DNA of 64,000 nt from Bostrychus sinensis (taxonomy: Eukaryota > Chordata > Actinopteri > Gobiiformes > Eleotridae). Shown one piece after another: positions 43,750 to 55,149 of the stretch. The notes under the pieces are model-generated. The model made no database searches, was not told the origin of the DNA, and saw only the letters and a program-made list of their open reading frames with translations. Numbering within the stretch: the first letter of the stretch is position 1; every line of letters begins with the position of its first letter. Location of the stretch: NCBI GenBank assembly GCA_020698575.1, contig CM036240.1, forward strand, positions 21,330,711-21,394,710, given 5' to 3'. The position numbers and the translations under genes are program-made.

Positions 43750-45322
43750 GTGCTGGGCAGTCAGTAGTTTGTATGTTTTTCCTGTGCTTGATCTTCTATT
43801 TCTCTCCACCAATAATTAAAAGGAGGCACACAAGTCTATAATGAACCAGTCAGGGTCTGACTGAGGTCTGGAGTTGGTCTGGTCCTGGGAGAGCAGATCA
43901 GGATGTGCACTGCTTTAAACTGGATATCAAGGCATGGATGATGGATGGATTAATGCCTGAGACATTCACTCAGGCTTTAGTAGTATTATTTGTTATGTCA
44001 TTTTGTTTGAGAGTTACAGGTAGTCTTTTTCTTGATTGACCCTCACTCTTGATTTGGGTTTTACTCCTCTTAGACATATATATTTTATTTTTTCAGCGCA
44101 GTACCCAGTAATAGGGTGTTGTGGAGCACAACCATGAGGAAAGGCCTCTTCAGCTGGCAGTTCAAACTGCAGCAGTCGCCGCAGTGTGTTGGAGTGACCC
44201 CAGGAAGCAGCTGATGGGTTTGGTAGATAGACACAAAGAAACCAAAAAACTTTTCTCTCTGTTTTGTCCTCTTATCACAGAGTTTAGTACATTTACAAAG
44301 ACATATATGTGATTAGGGCAAAGTAAGGTCAAAGGTCAAAACAGAATTGATCAAGTTGTTTAATTCCTTACATTTTAATTTCATAGAGCTCCAGTGTAAT
44401 TGATGAAAAGCCAGAACAATGTAAAAGTCCTAAGATAATAGAAAGTGGTGAGAATTTATTAATTTGCCAAGTGTGTATGATATTGTATAACTTAACACCT
44501 ATCACATTTTAAAATAATTTAGGCCTAGTAACTTTACTTGACTTTTGCAAAAGGATTTAATGGAACTCTGGTTTGATTGTGCGATTATGGAGAGGTTGTG
44601 TGTATGAATGGCTGTTTAAAATGGATATTATATTACATCATTCTGCCCGACCATTATCAACCAGGGTCAATTTTTAATCCCCTCTGAAAAAATGAAGGCA
44701 AATGAAAAAAGACATACCTGACGACAGGGTCCAACCTGCTAATATTCAACACTTCACAAGTAAATCAGTTCACTACTATTCTCCTTTAAGGTACTGCACA
44801 GAAACACTAAAAGTGTCTTCTGTAGCTCAGGTCATTATTAAAATTGTCATTCAGTGTTTTATTTTCCTACATTAAAATAGTTCACTGTTGCCAACTGGTT
44901 TCTGTTACTTTATTGTAACATATCATTGTTTATGTTGCGAAAGTTTCCTTATAGGACTCTACAGTAGGAGTTCCCCTGAATATATAGAGGTGGAGTTACA
45001 ACTCATCCATCACACACTGCCTAAGTTACAAAAGCTTTGGTTGTGTAAATATTACAGACCGAGTAAGGAGGTAGCCTCAAAGCACTTGAAGTTGACAGAT
45101 AAGCTGGTGTATGGGACAACAAGCCTTTTGTAATCAACAATGCTATTGTGAATCTATTTTCATCTTTAATAAAATGCCTTTCTGTAAACTATACTGTCCA
45201 CTAAATTCAAACACAACATTATTTGAACAAACCAATAAAGAATCACCATACAGTAACATCAAACACCACAAGAATTTGGATTAAGATAAAAATAAATAAA
45301 TAAATAAATAAATAATATATAA

Positions 45323-45397
<75 letters not shown>

Positions 45398-47040
45398 TTT
45401 AAGATAAATTTTCTAAATCATGCTTAGTGTTTAATTAATTTAAAAATGTATCTTCAATTACTGGAAATATTGCACAAAAATAATGCATGTACAGTCTATA
45501 ACTCAAGTCAGGATTCTTCAGTCAAGGATAACAGTTCCTCCAGTCTTACAACAACTGCTGATATAATTGCTCATAATTACTCTTAAGGCCTTGTTAAGAG
45601 GTACTTTACATAAAGCAATTATGGTATGATAAGCCCTTCTTGTTTATTCAGCCACATATTACAAACACACATCCCACTAACCAATTGTTTATGTACACCT
45701 GTGTTTTTTCTGCCAGGATTTCACCAGGGTTTACAATTATCACTCCCTACTGTGTGGTGTTAATAATTCTCACAAAGCAGAGTAAGTCTAACACTGATTA
45801 ACAAGGTGTAGAGAAAAAAACAAAGAAGAAAAAAGGCATGAGAAATCTATAATTGTATATAAAAGTAGTATTACGAATTAAATGTAAATTAACTGTATAA
45901 AATAAATCAAATGTTTAAGGGAATAACAGAGTCTCTCTATCAGGCAAAGTGGAACTAAACATCTGTGGAATAATGGCCATGGTCCAGCAGGAGGAATGCT
46001 CTGCAGCGCCCTGGGTCTGTGGGTGCCACGGGACGTGACGAGCGTGCATGTGCCAGACTGCTGGAGTGGAACTCGTTTGATGGACATGTTCAACACGTGG
46101 GCACGATGCCAATTTAGACAAGCGTGCCCATGACCACGGTCTGCTGCCGCTGCGTGGTAAGTGAAGTGAACGTATCCACGTGATTCATGACTTTACTTCA
46201 CATCCTGGACTCCTGTTAATTACACATGAATTATAGGTGTGCAGTCATTATCTGCAGATGTTATACACCACATCTGGACCAGACATAGACTTTGAAGGCT
46301 ATTTGTGCAACATGAAACCTAAAAGAAATTTCAATCGGCTATTTAGGCTTAACATTTATTAATTGAAACTGCTTTATTATTCATTAAGAACAAACCCACT
46401 TCATAGATGCTTAAATTAAGAGCCTAATCTGTATATGTACACCTGTATTAAAATTGAAGTCTGGAGTAGTGAAGCAATGAAAATGATACGAGTAAAGATG
46501 GTGTAAGGCTGCCACCTTCTGGACAAACTAATAAATGCATTTCATCAGCAGTGGGCAGAGTGAAAAGAGGAGAGTAATTATGAGTCAAATAAGATTGAGT
46601 GTAAATTAACTAACTATGGACACAGTTTTTATTGGTTTTCTTTTTCCAAAATCGGCATATACTTTGTTAATTAAGACAGATAAACAGCCTATCACGTGGG
46701 CCAAATAGTATGCCAATTAACCTACTATGAAAGAGCGAGGAATGTTATTCTCGACAGCAATGCACGTTGGTCACGTTTATTTTATAGCTTAGTTTACCAA
46801 GTCACTGATGACTGCTTTAATTGTGGCTCCGAACCTGGTCAGTAAATCAGTAAAACTGGAGCCTTTTCTTTCCACTGACTGCTCCTTTAACTGGGGGCCA
46901 CCTGCTCTGTTGGCGTCAGCATCATCCGGAGGCGGCGCGATGGCGATCCATACCAGAAAAGTGGAATATCTGAGAAAATACACGAACCAAAAAGCTAAAT
47001 CATTGTCAATGATCTGATTGGCTCGACCAGGGAGGACATA
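43750..47040. other. intergenic, pou3f3-gpr45
   Basis: No supported coding exon. An (AAT)n microsatellite lies at 45317-45396. 45950-46160 and 46790-47060 are complex GC-richer blocks. The first ends in a donor-like CTGCGTG|GTAAGTG and the second in GAAAAG|GTAGGC, so either could be a non-coding exon, perhaps of gpr45. This is speculative. Genes that separate POU3F3 and GPR45 in human (MRPS9) are not seen. Confidence 0.4.
45288..45396 (+). repeat. (AAAT)n followed by (AAT)n microsatellite
   Basis: A short AAAT run near 45290-45313 leads into about 26 AAT units to 45396. Likely variable in length. Confidence 0.9.
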
Positions 47041-47972
47041 GGCCTAGGTGACCGAAAAGGTAGGCTATATGATTATGTCTGTTTGATGTATGCTCAATTG
47101 CTCATCGCTAAAACAATACTAGTGCTTAAAAAGGCATTTGTCTATGTAAAATGTATAATGGATGTTCCAGCATGTGTTAGTGGAGAGTGACAATGTGTTT
47201 CAAGAACACGCTGTACAAAAAACGCAGGATCTGTAAGCAGTTATAGACAAACATGGAAATTAAAGACCATTTTTTATTTTGTTGTTTGGCCAATTCCTGC
47301 TTTACTCGTGGCATCTAGATGCAGCCCATATATTTAGTTCATACTGAATTGTTTTCAATCAATTTTTGATAAAAAAATGATTAGATAATATTGCTCAGCT
47401 ATAGATATGCTACCTGTTAGTGGTGAGGTATAACTGCACAACTCATTTTAAACAAGAAAAGGTAGTCTCTTACAAGTTCTAACCCACTGAACATGTCTAC
47501 ATTTTTGCATGGCATAAATCTCTTGTTGACTGTTAAACCGCTGCTTACTTCCAGACACAACCAATTATACAATTATTGTTCAAGCATTGCTCATTCACCA
47601 AACAATGATCATGCAGCTGCACTCTTGCTGTAAAAAGAGTATGTCCTCTTAGACACTAATCTTTGACAAAATACGGGATGAGAGACTGCCTGTTGCCATG
47701 GAACCGATGACCTTGTTGCCATAGCAACATACATCAGCAACAGTATGCAATGCCGTTTGGTCAAATGTAGCTACAACCATTGAAGGAGTCTTTTATGTGC
47801 TGAGGTTGTCCAGTATTTACTAATGTATACATTGAAAAGCTTTAAAATATAAAGTCTATTGTACAGGTTACATATTCTACAACTGTAGTTAAATGACCGA
47901 CACATAGTGATCTGTGAAGTAGCATAATGTTTATGATTTAGTTGTTGACCTTCCTTCTCCTGTCTTAAACAG

Positions 47973-48013
47973 TTTATACCTGGAGGACGGAGTCTGAGTC
48001 TGGAAGCTGCTAA
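47973..48013 (+). other. possible gpr45 5' UTR exon
   Basis: A pyrimidine-rich acceptor (TTCCTTCTCCTGTCTTAAACAG) ends at 47972 and a donor GTAAGC starts at 48014, enclosing 41 bases. The next acceptor (CTGTGCTGTTCTAG) ends at 48518, before the coding exon. GPR45-type genes usually have non-coding upstream exons. No transcript evidence is available. Confidence 0.4.
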
Positions 48014-48631
48014 GTAAGCAGAAGACTGGCAACTTTATCATCATGGGTGTGTACCATTATTTGTTGGTGAAATATAAGGTGTGCTGTGTAAAGTGGCTGG
48101 TGTTAGGATTGTACTATATGAGAGTGTGCTTGTTAATCATCAACTCAGGGTTATAGCATGACTGTGTTTGAGTGACTCTCAGTGTTCTTGGTCTCAATCC
48201 TATGTCTCATATAAATACACATTAGAAATCACATATATTTAGCTTCATATAGGTGTAACATGGCCAGGTGGTTCTGGTTTGTGGAAGAACTGGATCCTAG
48301 TTAGTTAGTTTATTATTTGCTTTTTCGTTTTACATCTGGATTACTCCTGGGTTTATCACTGGTTTAGTGGTTTGCACAGCAATGATGTTATATTCACACG
48401 TGTCTACAGAATAAGATGTTGACTGTTTTCTTGTTATTAATGTTGTGAGAAATATTGTATTTGCTATTGTAGGCGGCAAATACTAACTTTCTATTCTTCT
48501 TTTCCTGTGCTGTTCTAGATATTTTCAGCAACAGTCAGCTGAACGACAGAAGACATCTCCTTCTGGTCATCACAACAGAAATGAAAGATCTCCATCTTTG
48601 TTTTGAATGATACCTTGTGGCTGTTGAAACC

Positions 48632-49792
48632 ATGGCTTTTTGTAATGACAGCATGCCAGAGGATTGTGTCTTCATGGACCCAGACAGTCCAGTGGACCCA
48701 GAGGACAGTGCCGCCTCAGACACTGGGACTCCTCTCATATCAGTGACACTGCGTGTGACACTGGCAGCCATTATGATCTTCATGATTACCATTGGGTTCC
48801 TGGGCAACGCCGTGGTGTGTCTGATTGTTTACCAGAAGCCTGCCATGCGCTCTGCCATAAACCTCCTCCTGGCCACTTTGGCGTTCTCAGACATCATGCT
48901 GTCTTTGCTCTGCATGCCCTTCACTGCAGTCACAGTGGCCACCTCAGACTGGTCGTTCGGGAGCACCTTCTGCCGAGCTTCGATCATGCTGTACTGGTTG
49001 TTTGTATTAGAAGGAGTGTCCATCCTTCTCATAATCAGTGTGGACCGTTTTCTTATCATAGTGCAGCGGCAGGACAAGCTGACCCCCCACAGGGCAAAAG
49101 TGTTGATCACAGGTTCATGGATGCTGAGCCTGTGCGTGTCCCTGCCGTCGGTGGTGGGGTGGAGGGCGGGCGCGGCTGGTATTGGTAGCACCTGGGCTCC
49201 TCAGTGTGTCCTGGGATACAGTGAGTCTTTAGCAGACCGTGGGTACACTGTGCTCTTAGCAGTAGCTGTTTTCTTTGTCCCATTTACAGTCATGCTCTAC
49301 TCTTACATGTGCATACTCAACACAGTGAGACGCAATACACTTCGCATCCACAACCACACCAGCGAGCACTCCTGCCTGCCAGCCCTGAATCAAATCAGCA
49401 AAATTAGGATTACAGGACATCAGCGCCCCCCGCAGATCAAAGTGGACATGAGCTTCAAGACAAGAGCGTTCACCACGATACTCATCCTCTTTGTGGGGTT
49501 CTCTGTGTGCTGGTTGCCTCATACCATAGTTAGTCTGCTCGCAGTATTTAGCCGACAGTTCTACTACAGCTCAGTGTTTTACCCCATCAGCATAGGTGCC
49601 CTGTGGCTTAGTTACCTCAAGACAGTGTTCAACCCTGTCATCTACTGCTGGAGGATCCGGAAGTTCAGGGAGGCCTGTCAGGAGTTTATCCCCAAAAGCT
49701 GCAGACTCTGCCCCAGAGTCCCAGGCCGGAGCCACAGAAGAGTCAGACCTAGCAATATCTATGTCTGCAGTGAGAGCCAGTCCTCTGTGTGA
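48632..49792 (+). CDS. gpr45: GPR45, orphan rhodopsin-like G protein-coupled receptor
   Basis: A single coding exon of 386 residues. The start ATG at 48632 has an ideal ACCATGG context; the frame upstream begins with a GTG, not a start. Seven hydrophobic helices are visible, with GN in helix 1 (Asn59) and an LAFSD Asp in helix 2. Cys114 and Cys192 make the usual extracellular disulphide. DRF (138-140) stands in place of DRY after helix 3, FSVCWLP is in helix 6 and NPVIY (334-338) in helix 7. MRSAINLLLATLAFSDIMLS and the tail YVCSESQSSV match GPR45 (related to GPR63), an orphan receptor of brain. An acceptor at 48518 suggests the exon begins at 48519. A poly(A) signal lies at 50241-50246. Confidence 0.95.
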   Translation: MAFCNDSMPEDCVFMDPDSPVDPEDSAASDTGTPLISVTLRVTLAAIMIFMITIGFLGNAVVCLIVYQKPAMRSAINLLLATLAFSDIMLSLLCMPFTAVTVATSDWSFGSTFCRASIMLYWLFVLEGVSILLIISVDRFLIIVQRQDKLTPHRAKVLITGSWMLSLCVSLPSVVGWRAGAAGIGSTWAPQCVLGYSESLADRGYTVLLAVAVFFVPFTVMLYSYMCILNTVRRNTLRIHNHTSEHSCLPALNQISKIRITGHQRPPQIKVDMSFKTRAFTTILILFVGFSVCWLPHTIVSLLAVFSRQFYYSSVFYPISIGALWLSYLKTVFNPVIYCWRIRKFREACQEFIPKSCRLCPRVPGRSHRRVRPSNIYVCSESQSSV

Positions 49793-50240
49793 GCAAAAAG
49801 ACGCATTTCAAATGTGCTCTCCAAATGAAAAACGGGACCAAAATAGTAGCAATTTGTGATTCTGTAATTTCTTTGTCTTTTTATATTTTACTTCATTAAT
49901 AAGTTGTACATTATATTTGTAGTTGGAATTTAAAATTGTACAGTGACTTTTTTCAGTTTGAGTAACTGCTGTTGTACAGGTTACAGCTACTAAAAAAACA
50001 GTTGAGGGTTGAGAAAAGTAAATATAAGCTCTGATGCTGCTTTGGAGTATTTTAAAACACATAAGTCCTACTTGTTTACAGCTTGTCAAGCCCACTCTAT
50101 GTTATCCCATAATTTGTATTTGAGACATGTACTGTTTGTAAAATGCACAAAACACAGCCGTGATTTTTTACTGTTTATTAGATGAACCACTGTGCCAGTC
50201 AGATTTTAAGATGTTTTGATCTCAGTGTCAAGATTATGAT

Positions 50241-50246
50241 AATAAA
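50241..50246 (+). terminator. gpr45 poly(A) signal AATAAA
   Basis: AATAAA 450 bases after the gpr45 stop codon, in a T-rich setting. Confidence 0.5.
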
Positions 50247-50299
50247 TGTCTTTAATTGTGTATTATAGCTACTGGGATGCGGCACGTCAACAACAAGCA

Positions 50300-51150
50300 T
50301 ACAGTATTTTTATCAGTAAAATAATGTGAGCACAACTCAAACAGAAGATGGCGCTGTTCTTTCACTAAAAATAAGATACATTTTGAGAAACGCACGTAAT
50401 TAGTATTAACAAAATTGATTTACTTCCTTTGCTGTAGCCTATATATAATGTGCGCTAGCGTTTAATTTATTGTTGGGAATATTTTAATGCTTATTGTGAG
50501 AATGGGGCTTAAAACTTAAATGACTGCATTTACTTAAAAAGTATACCCAGACCCTGGTCCAGAAAGAACAGCGTCACCTGCTGAGAAAGCATATTTCTGC
50601 TGCTTTACAGACCATAATATATCTGTATCACGCTACAGATAGGATATTATGCGGGTATAAACGAGTAAATATAGACTAGAAATATAGACGATGAAATATA
50701 TATGTAACAATGAGAGCTACCATTTAAAGAACATATTCAATTATTATAATAATCTGTACCAATAATAATAGGCTTAAGTAAATATTAAATACATAGTGCG
50801 CGCCTCTAATAAAGCTGATGGATGGGTTCCAGTAGGTTCCAGCTCCTTTTAACTAATGTAAGAAAAGGCAAAAATTAATCAATATGAATCAGAATCATTT
50901 TAGTGTGGTTGTCGAATTCACAAATATGGGAGTAATCCTGATTTACAATGCAATAACTAGACAATTAAATACATTTAGAGGCTTAATCGTAAATCTTCAA
51001 TACTTAAAATAACGAAAACGATGCTACAGTATATATAAATAATACATAGATTTTTTTACATTTCAGAACAACAACAACAGCAAAAAAGTAAATATATATT
51101 TGAGAAATATTTGGTAAATATTTTTTACATTTTTTGGTGTAGTTGTGTTT
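50300..51150. other. intergenic, gpr45-ashwin
   Basis: AT-rich spacer with no recognised exon or repeat. The ashwin promoter must lie at its right end; CATGTTGGGAAAATC just upstream of the start codon is the only notable sequence. Confidence 0.4.
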
Positions 51151-51179
51151 TGACGCGGGGCATGTTGGGAAAATCAAAT

Positions 51180-52828
51180 ATGGCGACTTCCACGGTACAA
51201 GATGGAACGACAAACTCCAGTTCGGATGTGGATCTTTTACTGCACCCTGAGCTTTTATCTCAAGAGTTTCTTAAGTTAATATTAAATGAGGTGAGTCGGT
51301 GTTTACAAAATGCAGTTTTAAGTCTGAGTATTTTCCTGGCTTTGTGATGTACTGTGCACGCTATGGCAGGTCGCTTGATCAGGCTTTTTTGTCGTGTCTA
51401 AAAGTGGAAACAACCCCATTTTTACGAACAATATGTATATTTATGGTCTGTAAAATCCAGAGGAAGGTGAATACCCGAGACAGTTTCAGTCGGGACCAGC
51501 TTACAGAGCTTTACCTGCGTCACGTGATGCCCCTTCCTCAGAGGACGCTGCCCTCCAGCCGCTGGGGCAGGACCATGGCCAAGACCCGAGGGGGGCACGC
51601 ACCATCCGCCGCTCACAGGTCAGCTCTGTACGTGGATTTTTTTAGTCAAAACATTTTTTATTGAGCAGAATATATCATATACATTCCACTAAATCAATGG
51701 TGCTCAGGTTGTTTTGCATACAAAATAAGACAATAAATAAATAAATAAAACCACACAAAAGTTGGACATGTACACAAACATTAAACATGTTAGTAAATGG
51801 CGGAGGTGTGTACAGGTAGCAGGTACGAATATATATTACTAGGTAGTATATGCTTGATTCTTTATATAGACTCATTCTTGTAGAAAATAAATAAAAGGTT
51901 GCCAGATTTTCTGAAAGGATGACAGCTTATCCAATAACAAGTTCCTTATTCTTTCCAAATGTAAAGTGTTAGTCAGGTCCCTTAGCCACATTTTAGAATT
52001 AGGTATTGACGGCTCTTTCCATGCTATCAAAAATAGTTTTTTTGCAGTGATAAGACTGTAAGAAATAAACTGTTGTTAAGCAGATGTAAACACTCTGGAA
52101 ACTCGAGATGATTACATTAATAAAGGATCTGCCACCAGTGTAGTATTTAAAACCTGAGATATTATACTGAACGCATCAGTCCAGTATGCAGCAACCTTAG
52201 GACATGAGACAAAGCCATGGAAAAGTGTTGGATCAGAGGACTGGCATTTGGAAAAATGGCATGGTGAATTGCATTAGACAGTGTCTGGCATTATTTGAGC
52301 AGGAATGGATGTATCTAAGTGAATCCTCCCAAATATCATTAGGGATCTGAATGTCCATATCTTTCTCCCAGCTTTATACATGGATTTTAACCTATCCAGC
52401 AGTCTGCACATAATGTCATGGGAATAATCTTTTGATTGATTACACATTTCCTATTTCCAGTAGTGACATCAAAAGAAAAAGGCCCCTGATTGTGTTTGAT
52501 GGGAGCTCAAACAGTGGCCCTCTGAAGGTGAAGAGACCAGAGGGAAGCACACTATCATCTGGGACCACAGACAGGTTAAAGCCTCCTCCGACTGCAAACC
52601 TGGCCAGCCCCATACGCAAGCTAACTACAGTCACATCATCTTCTACTTCTTCATCTAAAGAGACAAACTTTAAGCAAGAAGCACACAACTTGGTAGGAAT
52701 CATACAATTTGTAAACAAAACAAATCAAAAATATCTAACCTTCACATAAATCATTTTTTTAATCTCCTCAGTGTTCTCTAAATTCTCCTGAGGTGAAGAA
52801 AAAGATTCAACATGTGACGTGGCCCTGA
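51180..52828 (+). CDS. c2orf49: Ashwin (C2orf49 homologue), subunit of the tRNA ligase complex
   Basis: Four exons join in phase: 51180-51290, 51461-51618, 52461-52692 and 52772-52828, giving 185 residues (mammalian form about 232). The start has a strong context (AAATATGG). Exon 1 contains LLLHPELLSQEFL and exon 2 PLPQRTLPSSRWGRTM. Exon 3 contains KRKRPLIVFDGSSNSGPLKV and DRLKPPP, then a Ser/Thr-rich stretch, and exon 4 ends KKKIQHVTWP. These are ashwin hallmarks. Ashwin is a nuclear protein found with the RTCB tRNA-splicing ligase complex and needed in early Xenopus development. The shorter length reflects a reduced Ser-rich part. Intron 2 holds an L1-like LINE tail. A poly(A) signal AATAAA is at 52977-52982. 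Confidence 0.93.
51632..52425 (-). pseudogene. L1/Tx1-type LINE, 3' end of ORF2 and tail, in ashwin intron 2
   Basis: On the minus strand the sequence reads through broken frames with LFHGFVSCPKVAAYWTDAFS, ITAKKLFLIAWK and MWLRDLTNTLHLERIRNLLL, the C-terminal region of fish L1-type LINE ORF2. It then continues into a 3' UTR and ends ATAAAAAATG followed by an A-rich tail (T run at about 51637-51643 on the plus strand). Stops and frameshifts show it is inactive. The 5' part is absent, the usual result of truncated reverse transcription. It begins about 14 bases after the exon 2 donor. Confidence 0.85.
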
Positions 52829-53239
52829 CCTCTGACCCCTCCTCATCCTGTCTGGAGTGCACTACCCATTTCCATTTGTGACCACAACAGATTATGTTTC
52901 TTCCAGTATTGCTAGTCAGGAACAAGACATCAATAAGGCCTATCACCCCCTAGATTTTAATAGGAAAGTTTGGTGCAATAAACTTTTTAGGTCCAACACT
53001 TTCTTGTAGTTTTTCACAACCTCAAGTGCCTTTACCATTAGTGTACCACCACACTCATGGGGGCAAGTAAAAAAAAACATTCTTCTGGTTTTAAGATGTG
53101 ATAGGACAGAGAACATGCAGGTGCTATCTGATAAAATAGAATATAATGTAAAAGTGTTTTTCTGTTTTTTATGGACAGTTTGTATAAGTACTCAGTTGCT
53201 TTTGGATGAATTACTGCTTCAGTGTATCCTAGGGCCACC

Positions 53240-54243
53240 ACTGAGGTGTTAAGGAAGCCCAGGTTACTCTGATAGCAGCCTTCAGCACATCTGTGTTACG
53301 GGGTCTGCTGTTTCTCCTTTTTTTTGACAGTACTCCATAGGTTCTCTCTGGGGTTCAGGTCTGGAGAATTTGCTGACCAATCTGTCCCTCAATACCATGG
53401 TCATTTGCCCAGTGTGTGGTAAGTTGGGCAGTGTGGGCAGGATCCCGAGTCTTGCTGGATCATCAAATGAGCATTTTGATCAAGTTTGTGAGCAGCAGGA
53501 AGCATGCAGTGCTCTAAAACTTCACACTTCAAACTGTGTTGACTTCATACTTAAGGAAGCACAGTGGGCCATTAACCTCCATTAGAAACAATGCTGTTGA
53601 CACTGTCTCTGGTTCAGGAAAGCTTTGACACAGTTGTAGATAAATGTCTTGATCCATCTGTGTGGGGTGGCTCCTGGTGCACTGACTCCAGCCTCAGTCC
53701 ACTCCCTGTGCACTTCCCCAAAGTTCTGATCTGGGTTTTTCATGACATTTGCCTCAAGATTGCAGCTGTCCTGCTGCTTGTGCATATTTTTCACTTTTTA
53801 ACACCTTTTTTCTTTTCACTCACATTTCTATTTCTTTCTTATATGCTAATATTTATTGCTTCAATACAGCACTCAGCAGCCAGCTTCTTTCTCAATTATC
53901 TTTTGTGTTTTTCTTCTCTGTTGAGCATTCAGTGACTAGACAACTGTTCGTAGCCCTCCCCAAGCTTGTGTAGTTGACTGAACCAGACTAAGACCATTTA
54001 AAGGCTCAGGAAACTTTTGTAAATGTTTCCAGTTCATTTAGAGTCTGAGTGTGACACCAACAGTTTACAATATTCTAATTTTGTGAATAACTGAATTTGA
54101 GGGTTTCTGTAGCTGTAAGCCATAATTATCAACATTATTAGAAAACAGTGGTTAAAATGTTTCACTCTGTTTGTGCTGAAACTATAAATATATACAGCAT
54201 GTGACTTTTTGAATATTCTATCATTTTTTGGACAGCACCTGTA
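53240..54243 (-). mobile_element. Tc1-like DNA transposon, decayed
   Basis: The plus strand carries blocks such as TCTCTCTGGGGTTCAGGTCT and GCATGCAGTGCTCTAAAACT, the antisense of a common fish Tc1-type transposase. The minus strand encodes remnants like VHREWTEAGVSA near 53700. A central part is deleted and several stops are present. The right end has AATATTCTATCATTTTTTGG and GCACCTGTA at about 54243, the usual terminus of this family. The left end is uncertain. It lies between the convergent genes ashwin and fhl2. Confidence 0.8.
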
Positions 54244-54249
54244 TGTTGA

Positions 54250-55125
54250 GTGTAGTTTTTGTATTGTATTTAACTCAAATAGTGAACTGAATGATGTGTG
54301 TCTAGTTTTTCTGTATTAAAAGATGCATTTATAATGTGAACACTATATATTGTGTACCATCACTTGGTTTGATACTGCTATTGTACTTATGATGGATAAA
54401 CTGCAAGGCATTAATATGGCCATAGTATAAGAAGTGATATTTAAATGCAATGATGGTCAAATTCGAAAATTGTTTAAAAAATGTTCAATGACTCAATTAG
54501 TAAAATAGAAACATTTAGGGCAAAATTAAATTTCAAATTTCATGTCTTTATATAATTGGTTTAATTAAACAATTGTAAAACAAGAAATGGTCTCTGATTT
54601 AATTACAGCAGAAAAGTTAACTCAAATACCAATATATATTTGATATCATGATAAATACGTATGATTTTTTTACTTCTGTTCATAAACACACATTAATCAT
54701 CACCACTCTATGCCTTTGTTTAGTTTTCTCACATTACAAGTTTATATTTAAATTAATATTTCAGAATCCACAGCTTGAAATAAATGCAAATATATTTATT
54801 ATGCACAAAATCTTAAAGCTGTAACTGCATCATAAAACTATCAAAAGCTGTAATTATTGCACTTCTAGTGGATAGCTTGCATTTATAGTATAGACTGGTT
54901 TTGTTATTGACAATAGGTTTCTATACCCATATCTACATAGGTCTCACAAGCAAACATCTTTACAGTCATGCCAAATAGTCAGTCAGCTATTAGTAATTTT
55001 TCAAAAGGGAGCAGCATTCACATAACATGGTTAGTTTCGTGTGGCATATGATGTACATACTGATGTATACTCTGATGTATACTCTGATATACTCTGCTAT
55101 GAACTAATCATTTTAACTAATCTTT
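54250..55125. other. intergenic, 3' of fhl2
   Basis: AT-rich sequence. It may include an extended fhl2 3' UTR on the minus strand; AATAAA on that strand occurs at 55126-55131 and again near 54790. A degenerate (GATGTATACTCT) short repeat lies at about 55060-55095. Confidence 0.45.
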
Positions 55126-55149
55126 TTTATTATAACATGGGCTATCAAA

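Noticed and set aside
48617..48631. Five extra codons at the gpr45 N-terminus
   Set aside because: They begin at GTG; the ATG at 48632 is in an ideal context.
48664..49188. 174-codon frame within gpr45
   Set aside because: Out-of-frame shadow of the receptor gene.
53591..53935. 114-codon plus-strand open frame
   Set aside because: It is the antisense of the decayed Tc1-like transposase.
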